Below are positions 27,440 through 37,512 of a DNA stretch of 64,000 nucleotides, piece by piece. Source of the stretch: Paucibacter aquatile (GTDB taxonomy: Bacteria; Pseudomonadota; Gammaproteobacteria; Burkholderiales; Burkholderiaceae_C); contig NZ_POSP01000004.1 of assembly GCF_002885975.1 (NCBI RefSeq), forward strand, positions 806,001 through 870,000, in the 5' to 3' direction. The notes under the pieces are model-generated. The model was not told where the DNA came from, made no database searches, and saw nothing but the letters and a program-made list of their open reading frames with translations. A program made the translations under genes and the position numbers. Within the stretch, counting starts at the first letter, position 1; each line of letters opens with the position of its first letter.

Positions 27440-28831
27440 TCAGCACTCGACGATGTTGACGGCCAGGCCGCCGCGTGCGGTTTCCTTGTACTTGGTCATC
27501 ATGTCGGCACCGGTGTCGCGCATGGTCTTGATGACCTTGTCCAGGCTCACGAAGTGCGTGCCGTCGCCGCGCAAGGCCATGCGCGCGGCATTGATGGCCT
27601 TGACCGAGGCGATGGCGTTGCGTTCGATGCAGGGGATTTGCACCAGGCCGCCGACTGGGTCGCAGGTCAGGCCCAGGTGGTGTTCCATGCCGATCTCGGC
27701 GGCGTTTTCGACCTGCTCGGGCGTGCCGCCCATGACCTGGCACAGGGCCGCAGCAGCCATGGAGCAGGCCACGCCCACCTCGCCCTGGCAACCGACCTCG
27801 GCGCCCGAGATCGAGGCGTTTTCCTTGTAGAGGATGCCAATGGCCGCAGCCGTCAGCAGGAAGTCGATCACGCCCTCGTCGTTGGCGTGGTGGACGAAGC
27901 GGCTGTAGTAGTGCAGCACGGCCGGCACGATGCCGGCTGCGCCATTGGTCGGCGCCGTCACCACGCGGCCACCGGCGGCGTTTTCTTCATTGACGGCCAG
28001 GGCGTAGAGGTTGACCCAGTCCATCACCTGCAGCGGGTCGCGCAGCGCGGCTTCGGGGTTGGCGGTCAGGTCGCGGTGCAGTTGGGCCGCACGGCGCTTG
28101 ACCTTGAAACCACCGGGCAGGATGCCCTCGGTGCGGCAGCCGCGGCTGACGCAGTCCTGCATCACCTGCCAGATCTTCAGCAGGCCGGCGCGGGTCTCTT
28201 CATCGCTGCGCCAGTGGCGCTCGTTGCGGCGCATGACTTCGGCGATGCTGATGCCGTGTTGCTTCGTCAGCGCCAGCAACTCGTCGCCGGTCTTGAAGGG
28301 GTAGGGCAGCACGGTGGCATCGGGGGCGATGACTTTTTGCTTGCTGCCGTCGGCCGCCACCTCGTCGCTGACGACAAAGCCGCCGCCGACCGAGTAGTAG
28401 GTGCGCTGCTGGATTTCCACACCTTCGGCATCGAAGGCCGAGAAGCGCATGCCATTGGCATGGAAGGGCAGGCTCTGGCGCTTGAACAGCACCAGGTCCT
28501 TGGCCTCGTTGAACTCGATCTCATGCTCACCGCCCAGACGGATGCGGCCGCCGCTGCGGATGGCGTCGAGGTAAGCCGGCACCTGCTCGACATCGACCGT
28601 ATCCGGCTCATGGCCGGCCAGACCCAGCAACACGGCCTTGTCGCTGCCGTGGCCCTTGCCGGTGGCACCGAGCGAGCCATACATCTGCGAGACCACGCGT
28701 GCCGTGCGCTCGAGCTGGCCTTCGTGGCGCAGGCGTTGCACAAACATGCGTGCCGCACGCATGGGGCCCACGGTGTGCGAGCTGGATGGGCCGATGCCGA
28801 TCTTGAAGAGGTCGAAGACTGAAACGGCCAT
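27440..28831 (-). CDS. sdaA: L-serine ammonia-lyase (single-chain, iron-sulfur type)
   Basis: This encodes 463 residues, near the E. coli SdaA length (454). It deaminates L-serine to pyruvate and ammonia using a 4Fe-4S cluster. Motifs: SVFDLFKIGIGPSSSHTVGPM at the N-terminus, GSLGATGKGHGSDKAVLLGL, and the C-terminal alpha domain with GAEVGCQGEVGVACSMAAAALCQ and LTCDPVGGLVQIPCIERNA holding the cluster cysteines. It lies downstream of gcvP on the same strand but is separated by a terminator. Functionally it completes glycine-serine-pyruvate catabolism with the gcv operon. Confidence 0.97.
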   Translation of the reverse strand: MAVSVFDLFKIGIGPSSSHTVGPMRAARMFVQRLRHEGQLERTARVVSQMYGSLGATGKGHGSDKAVLLGLAGHEPDTVDVEQVPAYLDAIRSGGRIRLGGEHEIEFNEAKDLVLFKRQSLPFHANGMRFSAFDAEGVEIQQRTYYSVGGGFVVSDEVAADGSKQKVIAPDATVLPYPFKTGDELLALTKQHGISIAEVMRRNERHWRSDEETRAGLLKIWQVMQDCVSRGCRTEGILPGGFKVKRRAAQLHRDLTANPEAALRDPLQVMDWVNLYALAVNEENAAGGRVVTAPTNGAAGIVPAVLHYYSRFVHHANDEGVIDFLLTAAAIGILYKENASISGAEVGCQGEVGVACSMAAAALCQVMGGTPEQVENAAEIGMEHHLGLTCDPVGGLVQIPCIERNAIASVKAINAARMALRGDGTHFVSLDKVIKTMRDTGADMMTKYKETARGGLAVNIVEC

Positions 28832-28894
28832 GGGGCCTCCAAGCGTTGGTGTGAGATTCGAGCACGGCCCGATGAATCAGGCCGGTCTTGTGAC

Positions 28895-28947
28895 AAAAAA
28901 GCCGGCTGGCGTCGATGGTGAATGTTCCATCAGACAGCAAGCCGGCT
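28895..28947 (-). terminator. Rho-independent terminator of the gcv operon
   Basis: Read on the minus strand, two copies of AGCCGGCT (28947-28940 and 28907-28900) pair with each other, with an inner GATGG/CCATC stem, and six T residues follow at 28900-28895. It starts 33 bp after the gcvP stop and separates gcvP from sdaA. Confidence 0.75.
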
Positions 28948-28979
28948 CTGGCAGGGCGGTGCCGAGCGTCCTGGGACGC

Positions 28980-31874
<2,895 letters not shown>

Positions 31875-31936
31875 GGCAAATCCTTGGAGCCTGGCGCCGC
31901 TTGTGGCGGCCTCAGGCCGTTTGTGTTCGGGAGAGC

Positions 31937-31976
31937 CTGCCACAGCAAGGCGCAAGGACTGCGCTCTGTGGCAGGG
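31937..31976 (-). other. Stem-loop in the gcvH-gcvP intergenic region
   Basis: CCTGCCACAG (31937-31946) and CTGTGGCAGG (31967-31976) form a perfect 10-bp stem, with a nested GCGCA/TGCGC stem inside. No T-run follows on the minus strand. It sits about 60 bp upstream of the gcvP ATG and may set the stoichiometry or stability of the operon mRNA segments. Confidence 0.6.
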
Positions 31977-32018
31977 GGTGCCGCGGCCTCACTCATAGAG
32001 CCGCCGCGGCCGGTTTGA

Positions 32019-32396
32019 TCAGCTGTTCTTGACCAGCTCGTCGTAGGCGGTGCTGTCCATCAGGCCGTCCAGCTCGGCCGGATTGCTCAACTTGACCTTG
32101 AAGAACCAGCCGGTCTTCAGCGGGTCGCTGTTGGCGAGCGACGGGTCGTCGCGCAGGGTTTCGTTGACTTCGGTGATCTCGCCGGCGACCGGCATGTAGA
32201 CGTCGGCGGCGGCCTTGACCGACTCCACCACGCCCGCCACTTCCTTGGCTTCGAAGCTGCTGCCCACGGCAGGCAGGTCCACGAACACCACATCGCCCAG
32301 GGCGTCTTGTGCGTGCACGGTGATGCCCACGGTGACGATGCCGTCGGCTTCGATCTGGACCCACTCGTGGTCAGGCGTGTACTTGATGTTGCTCAT
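32019..32396 (-). CDS. gcvH: Glycine cleavage system H-protein
   Basis: This encodes 125 residues, the usual size. It carries the lipoyl group that shuttles the aminomethyl intermediate between the P, T and L proteins. The lipoylated lysine is Lys61 in VVESVKAAADVYMPVAGEI. Opening TPDHEWVQIE and GDVVFVDLPAVG are typical. A ribosome-binding site is not strong on the minus strand. It lies 108 bp after gcvT. Confidence 0.98.
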   Translation of the reverse strand: MSNIKYTPDHEWVQIEADGIVTVGITVHAQDALGDVVFVDLPAVGSSFEAKEVAGVVESVKAAADVYMPVAGEITEVNETLRDDPSLANSDPLKTGWFFKVKLSNPAELDGLMDSTAYDELVKNS

Positions 32397-32479
32397 GCGG
32401 TGCTCCGTTGCTTTCGGAAGGTGGAAAGGAGAAAGAAAATGAAATGTAGGGTGCCCGATCGGGGCCGGGCAAGCGCGAC

Positions 32480-32498
32480 GAGAGCCGAGCCGGCTCTC
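32480..32498 (-). other. Hairpin in the gcvT-gcvH gap
   Basis: GAGAGCC/GGCTCTC makes a 7-bp stem with a 5-nt loop directly after the gcvT stop, without a T-run. Probably an mRNA-processing or stability element; weak on its own. Confidence 0.4.
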
Positions 32499-32504
32499 AT
32501 CCGT

Positions 32505-33635
32505 TCAGCCGCGGTAGTAGCCGTTGGGCGTGAACGGGGTGCTGGACACCGTCATCGGTGTGCGCTTGTCGCGGACGATGGCGAAGACTTCGGTGCCCAG
32601 GGCCGCAAATTCCTTGGCCAGGTAAGCCAGGGCCACCGGCTTGCCTACCGTGGGGCCCAGGGTACCGCTGGTGACCACGCCGATTTCCACGCCCTCGGCG
32701 TTGACCAGCTTGGCGCCTTCGCGCACCGGCATGCGTTCGCTGCTGACCAGGCCGACGCGCTTGCGAGCGGCGCCCTTGGACAGCTGCTCGTCCACCACGG
32801 CGGCACCGGGGTAGCCACCGGCACGGGCGCCACCGGCGCGGCGCACCTTCTGAATGGCCCAGGTCAGCGAGGCTTCCACCGGGGTGGTGCCGGTGTCGAT
32901 GTCATGGCCGTAGAGGCACAGGCCCGCTTCCAGGCGCAGCGAATCGCGCGCACCCAGGCCGATGGGCTTGACTTCCGGCTGGGCCAGCAGCTTGCGGGCC
33001 AGCTCGACTGCCTGGTCCTGGTGGACCGAGATTTCGAAGCCGTCTTCGCCGGTATAGCCCGAGCGGGTCAGGAAGGTCTCAATGCCGTCCAGATTGAAGA
33101 AGCCGCCGGTCATGAAGGTCAGCTTGGCGACTTCAGGGTTCAGGCGCGACAGGGCGGTCACGGCCTGCGGGCCTTGCAGGGCCAACAGGGCTTGCTCGGG
33201 CAGGGGCAAGACCTGGCACTTGTCGCCGATCTTGGCCTGCATGTGGGCGATGTCCTGCACCTTGCAGCCGGCGTTCACCACCACAAAGAGGTCGTCCGGG
33301 CGGCGGGCGATCATCAGGTCGTCCAGGATGCCACCTTGTTCATTGGTGAACAGGGCATAGCGCTGCTTGAACAGGCCCAGGTCGATCACATCGACCGGCA
33401 CGATGGTTTCCAGCGCAGCGGCAGCGCCATCGCCGATCAGGCGGACCTGGCCCATATGGGACACGTCGAACAGGCCGGCGGCCGCGCGGGTGTGCTTGTG
33501 CTCGGCCATCACGCCGGTCGGGTACTGCACGGGCATGTCGTAGCCGCCGAAGGGCACCATCTTGGCGCCGAGTTCGATGTGCAGGGCGTGCAGGGGGGTC
33601 TTGAGCAGGGGAGCGGAGGAGTCAGCAGCGGACAT
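32505..33635 (-). CDS. gcvT: Glycine cleavage system aminomethyltransferase, T-protein
   Basis: This encodes 376 residues. It transfers the methylene group from aminomethyl-GcvH to tetrahydrofolate, releasing ammonia. Motifs: LHIELGAKMVPFGGYDMPVQYP near the N-terminus, GLFDVSHMGQV, SGYTGEDGFEI and GLGARDSLRLEAGLCLYGHDI. ATG 33635 (MSAADSS) is chosen; a TTG at 33656 is an alternative. It is the first gene of the gcv operon, preceded by a tandem glycine riboswitch. Confidence 0.97.
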   Translation of the reverse strand: MSAADSSAPLLKTPLHALHIELGAKMVPFGGYDMPVQYPTGVMAEHKHTRAAAGLFDVSHMGQVRLIGDGAAAALETIVPVDVIDLGLFKQRYALFTNEQGGILDDLMIARRPDDLFVVVNAGCKVQDIAHMQAKIGDKCQVLPLPEQALLALQGPQAVTALSRLNPEVAKLTFMTGGFFNLDGIETFLTRSGYTGEDGFEISVHQDQAVELARKLLAQPEVKPIGLGARDSLRLEAGLCLYGHDIDTGTTPVEASLTWAIQKVRRAGGARAGGYPGAAVVDEQLSKGAARKRVGLVSSERMPVREGAKLVNAEGVEIGVVTSGTLGPTVGKPVALAYLAKEFAALGTEVFAIVRDKRTPMTVSSTPFTPNGYYRG

Positions 33636-33704
33636 GGGAGCAGCTTTCGAGGGCAATCATCTGGCCCACGCCCCTGAGACCGACTCAAGGAGTGGGGGGG
33701 AATG

Positions 33705-33920
33705 CCCTCGCTGTCCGCTTTACCTGAGAGATTGGCCGCCGGCGTATTGCCAACAGCTTGCCCCTTCGGTGGACGGGCTCGAAACCCGTCTCTCTCCAGT
33801 GAGGACGCCCGACGTTTTGTGAACGGGCGTTTTATCAGTCCTTTTGCCTGAGCGTTCGCAGCGTGGGATCACCAGTGCCACTGCGCCTTCGGCGGCTTCC
33901 GCGAGGAAGCTCTCTCCTGA
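33705..33920 (-). ncRNA. Tandem glycine riboswitch upstream of gcvT
   Basis: Two glycine aptamers are readable on the minus strand. The first begins with CAGGAGAGAGC near 33920 and contains CCGAAGGCGCA and ends with CTCAGGCAAAAGGACTGA near 33833. The second begins CTGGAGAGAGAC near 33800, contains CACCGAAGGGGCAAG and ends TCTCAGGTAAAGCGGACAGCGAGG near 33706. These are the hallmark sequences of gcvT riboswitches, which usually turn expression on when glycine is abundant. The linker holds an additional 7-bp hairpin (33805-33830). Confidence 0.95.
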
Positions 33921-33928
33921 CGGCGGCG

Positions 33929-33957
33929 ATTGTAGCCCTGGTTTTTGCGCAAAAAGT
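33929..33957 (-). promoter_or_regulatory. Sigma-70-like promoter of the gcv operon
   Basis: On the minus strand TACAAT (33934-33929) is a good -10 box, 17 bp from ACTTTT (33957-33952), a poor -35. The predicted start coincides with the first base of the riboswitch. A 14-bp perfect palindrome TTTTTGCGCAAAAA (33942-33955) covers the spacer and part of the -35, so a repressor or activator may bind here. Confidence 0.55.
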
Positions 33958-34057
33958 GGCTCCGTGGCGAGGCCTTTTCGCAAATCCACAAATGCGCCGG
34001 CTTCCTCGCGTTCATCACGCCATGGCGGGCGCCGCTTCTGCCTATGCTGGCCGCAGC

Positions 34058-34093
34058 ATGAATCACGCCTTGCAGGCAACACCGCGCCCATGA
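34058..34093 (+). CDS. Possible 11-codon leader ORF coupled to the glycosyltransferase
   Basis: ATG 34058 opens an 11-codon frame (MNHALQATPRP) whose TGA overlaps the glycosyltransferase ATG in ATGA. A TATGCT -10-like box at 34043-34048 puts the transcription start within about 3 nt of this ATG, so it may be read from a leaderless mRNA. The downstream gene lacks its own ribosome-binding site, which would fit translational coupling. It may equally be chance. Confidence 0.3.
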   Translation: MNHALQATPRP

Positions 34094-36189
34094 GCCACAC
34101 CGCGCCCGAAATTCACCTCTGCATCCAGCAGCCCGGGGCCTATGTGCACTCCCTGGGCTTGCTCGATCAGGCGCGCTACTTCCGCTACCAGTTCCGCCGC
34201 CTCGGGGCCGAGGTCAGCATGGCGAAGAACCGGCTGCGCCATGGGGCGATCAATTTCATCTTTGGCGCCCATCTCGGTTTTGAGCCGGCCTTGCTCGATC
34301 GCCATGTCTGCGTGTTTGTGAACCTGGAGCAGCTGGGCGAGGGCGGGGCCCAGGTCTCGCCCGAGTATTTGCAGCTGCTGGCGAACTGGCCGGTGGTGGA
34401 TTACGACGCCGCCAACTGCAGCGCCTACCGCGCCCGGCCGGATCAGGTGCCGGTGTTCCCCCTGCTGCATGCACCGTACCTGAGGCCGGCGGAATCCATC
34501 CCGCTGGAGCAGCGGCCCATCGATCTGCTGTTCATCGGCAGCATGAACGATCGCCGCCGCGCCTGGCTGGATCGCATCGAGGCCCTGGGCTTGAGCGTGG
34601 CCTTGTTCGACGGCCCGCTTTACGGCCCCGAGCGTGATGAGTTCATCCGCCAGGCCAAGGCCGTGCTCAATGTGCATTTCTACGAGAGCAGCCGCTTCGA
34701 GCAGACCCGGGCGGCGATCTGCCTGTCCCTGGGCACGCCCGTCATCTCCGAGCGCGCGCCGGGCACCGAGGTGCATCCGGCCTTCGAGGACTCGGTCCTG
34801 TGGCTGGAGGGCGGGCAGCTGGAGCAGTTCTTCAGCGAGGACTTCGGCACCCCGGCGTTTTTTGATTTCGCCCGCCTGGCGCTGGAGCGCTTTGAGCAGG
34901 CCGACCCGGCTGTGGCCTATGCCGAGATGCTCGCCGTTGCGGCCAACCATGCCGTTGAACGCCTGCCGGCCTTGCCGCAAGCGCCCTGGCGGCCGCAGCG
35001 CCTGCATGTGGGCGCCGGCGCCGATTACAAAGCCGGCTGGCTCAATATCAGCCGAGATGCCGAGCAAGAGCCCGATCTTCGGCTGGACCTGAGCCGCCCA
35101 CTGGATCTGCCGCTGCGCGACCAGTCGGACGCGCATGGCCCGATCGAGCTGCAGGCCGAGAGCCTGGAGTTGCTCGACGTCAGCGGCCTGCAGCATGAGG
35201 CTTCGGCATTGAAGACCTTGCTGAATCAGGCTTTGCGTCTGCTGCAAACCGGCGGCGAGCTGCAACTGGATTTGGCCGGCGCCTTGCCACCCGAGCCTGC
35301 AGCTGCTGCGGGCTGGCTGGCCGCGCCCGATCTCTTCAGCAGCTTCTGGCAGGCTTGCGGCGAGGATTTCTGGGCGCTGGGCTGGTTCGGGCAGCGCTTC
35401 GAGCTGCTGGCCCATGCCTACTTCGATGCCCAGGCGCGGCCCTGCGAGGCCGAGGCGGCCCTGGGCACGCGGGTGGTGCTGCGCAAGATCGAGAGCTCGC
35501 TGCGCGAGCGCACCACGGCGCGGGCGCGCCAGAGCCGCTTGCGCCTGCCCGACGATGCCGTGGACGCGGCCCACCGCCTGTTGCCCGCCTGCCCGGCGGC
35601 GCAGGCCGGCGCGACGAAGAAATTCAAGTGGTCCATCCTCGTGCCCAGCCTGCCGGCGCGGCGCGAGCTGCGCAAGCGCATGCTGGCCATCCTGGAACCC
35701 CAGGTGGCCCGCTATCCCGATGTGGAACTGCTGGTGCTCGAAGACAACCGCAGCCGCGAGTACGGCCCCAAGCTGCAGGCCATGATCGACATCGCCCAGG
35801 GCGAGTACCTGAACTTCGTGGACGATGACGACGAGATCTCCGAGCACTACGTCGACACCATCTACCCCTTGCTGAACGGAGTTGATTGCGTGGGCTTTTC
35901 GGCGCGCATCAGCGTCGAGGGTGGGCCCTTCAAATCGGTGTTCTACAGCATGAAGAACAAGGTCTGGGTCGATGCGCCCGAGGGCTATTACCGCAACCCG
36001 CAACACTTGACCCCCATCCGCAGCGAGCTGGTGCGTCAGATCCCCTGGGTCGGCCACTACGGGGCGGATCGCACCTGGTCGCACAAGATGTCGGCCTCCG
36101 GCCTGCTTCAGACTGAAAACGTGACCGACGCGGTGCTCTACACCTACTACGCCACGCAGAAAGAAAACCGCGAAGGCGTCTGGCGCTGA
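34090..36189 (+). CDS. Three-module glycosyltransferase (GT-B-like, methyltransferase-like, GT-A-like)
   Basis: This encodes 699 residues. Residues 1-300 resemble a GT-B enzyme: IDLLFIGSMNDRRRAWLDRI (144-163) and the donor-side AAICLSLGTPVISERAPGTE (208-227). Residues ~303-465 look like a decayed SAM-methyltransferase fold (LHVGAGADYKAGWLNISRD, then LLDVSGLQHE). Residues ~512-699 resemble a GT-A domain (KWSILVPSLPARRELR, LVLEDNRS, and an acidic DDDDE at 578-582 in the DxD place). No signal peptide or membrane segment. Acceptor and donor are unknown. No other surface-polysaccharide genes are adjacent. It is divergent from the gcv operon. Confidence 0.75.
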   Translation: MSHTAPEIHLCIQQPGAYVHSLGLLDQARYFRYQFRRLGAEVSMAKNRLRHGAINFIFGAHLGFEPALLDRHVCVFVNLEQLGEGGAQVSPEYLQLLANWPVVDYDAANCSAYRARPDQVPVFPLLHAPYLRPAESIPLEQRPIDLLFIGSMNDRRRAWLDRIEALGLSVALFDGPLYGPERDEFIRQAKAVLNVHFYESSRFEQTRAAICLSLGTPVISERAPGTEVHPAFEDSVLWLEGGQLEQFFSEDFGTPAFFDFARLALERFEQADPAVAYAEMLAVAANHAVERLPALPQAPWRPQRLHVGAGADYKAGWLNISRDAEQEPDLRLDLSRPLDLPLRDQSDAHGPIELQAESLELLDVSGLQHEASALKTLLNQALRLLQTGGELQLDLAGALPPEPAAAAGWLAAPDLFSSFWQACGEDFWALGWFGQRFELLAHAYFDAQARPCEAEAALGTRVVLRKIESSLRERTTARARQSRLRLPDDAVDAAHRLLPACPAAQAGATKKFKWSILVPSLPARRELRKRMLAILEPQVARYPDVELLVLEDNRSREYGPKLQAMIDIAQGEYLNFVDDDDEISEHYVDTIYPLLNGVDCVGFSARISVEGGPFKSVFYSMKNKVWVDAPEGYYRNPQHLTPIRSELVRQIPWVGHYGADRTWSHKMSASGLLQTENVTDAVLYTYYATQKENREGVWR

Positions 36190-36203
36190 GCGCTGCTGAG
36201 CAA

Positions 36204-36932
36204 TCAGATCACGTGGTGGCCTGACTTCAGGTACCAGTCGGCCATGCGCTGACCGTTCCAGCGCAGCGTCACATGCTCGGCCTGCCGGGCCGGAGGCAAG
36301 GCGGCGCGCGGGGTGAACAGGGCCACGCACTGGCCGCCGGGCTGGCGCACGCTGTCGTAGATCAGGCCCGCGCTGCCTTGCTCGCGCAGGCTCTGGGCGA
36401 AGGGCCGCGAGGCGGCGTAGGAGTTCGCATCCAGCAGCGCCAGCGCGCGCAGATCACGGTCGTCGGCACGCAGTTCGTGCAAATCGGCCTGCACCGTGAC
36501 GCGGTAGCAGCGCAGATCCACATCGATGGCCGGCTCGGCCGTGCGGGCGAGAAAGAGCGCGCGGTGGTGGCTGACCTCGGCCACGGCGGTTTCCAGCGTG
36601 GCCGCGGCGTAGTAGACACCGTAGCTGCCGTCGGAAAAACGGCTGCCCTCGGGGTTCAGGTGGGTGAAGGCCGCCATGATGGGGCTGCTCCCGGGGCCGC
36701 AGAGGCGCTGCTCGGGCGGCACCAGGCTCAGCTCGCCGAGTTGCTCGCGCAGGCGCGGGTTGCCGAGCGCCTCGATGGCGAAGACCACGGCCAGGTCCGC
36801 CGGCTCGGCCACTGCGTCGAACAGCAGCACGGGCGGGTAGCGGCTGGGCAGTAGACGGCAGGAATCCGGCCAGTGCACGGGGATGCAGGGCAGGGCGATC
36901 GGGGCAGACGGGGGCAGGGCGGAGGAGCTCAA
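36204..36932 (-). CDS. RES-domain toxin
   Basis: This encodes 242 residues. The RES domain spans roughly 75-225: HLNPEGSRFSDGSYGVYYAAATLETAVAEV contains the Arg and Glu residues expected in the active site, and the later Ser lies in GSAGLIYDSVRQPGG. RES toxins of the RES-Xre type II family degrade cellular NAD+. It is the second gene of a pair, 12 bp after the Xre-type antitoxin, the usual antitoxin-first order. It is somewhat longer than the minimal ~150-residue toxins, with an N-terminal extension of about 70 residues. Confidence 0.85.
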   Translation of the reverse strand: MSSSALPPSAPIALPCIPVHWPDSCRLLPSRYPPVLLFDAVAEPADLAVVFAIEALGNPRLREQLGELSLVPPEQRLCGPGSSPIMAAFTHLNPEGSRFSDGSYGVYYAAATLETAVAEVSHHRALFLARTAEPAIDVDLRCYRVTVQADLHELRADDRDLRALALLDANSYAASRPFAQSLREQGSAGLIYDSVRQPGGQCVALFTPRAALPPARQAEHVTLRWNGQRMADWYLKSGHHVI

Positions 36933-36944
36933 ACGCCAGGTCTT

Positions 36945-37373
36945 TCAGGCCCAGCCGCCGCGCTGTGCATCCAGGTACTGGCGCACGACAAAGAGATCGG
37001 CGATCTGGCCGCCCAGCATGCGCGAAAGGGCGCTGCCGCCGCCGAACAGGGGCGCGCTGTTGGCCTTCTTGATCCAGGCATCGGCCCGCTCCGGGATGGG
37101 AAGCAGGATCTGCAGGCTGGCGTAGATGCTGAACAGATGAGACAGGCGCTCCAGCGTGGCGCCGTCCAGGCCGGCCTTGATGCGGCCGGCTTTCCAGTCG
37201 TAAAACGTGGTGCGGCCGCAGCCGAGCAGGCGCTGCTGTTCTTCATTGCTCAGGCCCCAGGCCTGGGCCATGCGAAAAAACGTGCGCAGCGCCGCGCCGG
37301 CGGCGGCCGGGGTGTGCAGATCGGGCAAGCCCGGCTGCGGCTGGCTGTGGAAGTCCGAAGGAAGGGCGGCCAT
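36945..37373 (-). CDS. Xre/MbcA/ParS-type antitoxin
   Basis: This encodes 142 residues. Residues ~27-75 are the Xre-like HTH (FFRMAQAWGLSNEEQQRLLGCGRTTFYDWKAG), and residues ~80-140 the toxin-binding DUF2384 domain ending in LFVVRQYLDAQRGGW. It should neutralise the RES toxin encoded next and repress the pair. A promoter (37439-37467) and an adjacent inverted repeat (37469-37489) lie just upstream. Confidence 0.88.
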   Translation of the reverse strand: MAALPSDFHSQPQPGLPDLHTPAAAGAALRTFFRMAQAWGLSNEEQQRLLGCGRTTFYDWKAGRIKAGLDGATLERLSHLFSIYASLQILLPIPERADAWIKKANSAPLFGGGSALSRMLGGQIADLFVVRQYLDAQRGGWA

Positions 37374-37438
37374 GGCGAACTCCTGGCAGGTGGGCGGCGC
37401 CGGCCTGGGCAGGCAGGAGCGGCGTCGCTGAGGAGTTC

Positions 37439-37467
37439 AGTGTAAGTTCTTTGGCGAACGAAAACAA
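37439..37467 (-). promoter_or_regulatory. Sigma-70-like promoter of the RES-Xre pair
   Basis: On the minus strand TTGTTT (37467-37462) and TACACT (37444-37439) are separated by exactly 17 bp. The start would fall about 60 bp upstream of the antitoxin ATG. Confidence 0.55.
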
Positions 37468-37468
37468 G

Positions 37469-37489
37469 AATTCAGTACGGAACTGAATT
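37469..37489. promoter_or_regulatory. Inverted repeat, likely antitoxin operator
   Basis: AATTCAGT-N5-ACTGAATT is a perfect 8-bp inverted repeat abutting the -35 box. A further half-site-like AGTTCAG at 37434-37440 overlaps the -10. This arrangement is typical of autoregulated toxin-antitoxin operons. Confidence 0.5.
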
Positions 37490-37512
37490 TTCCTCGCGCC
37501 ACCCTCTGATCT

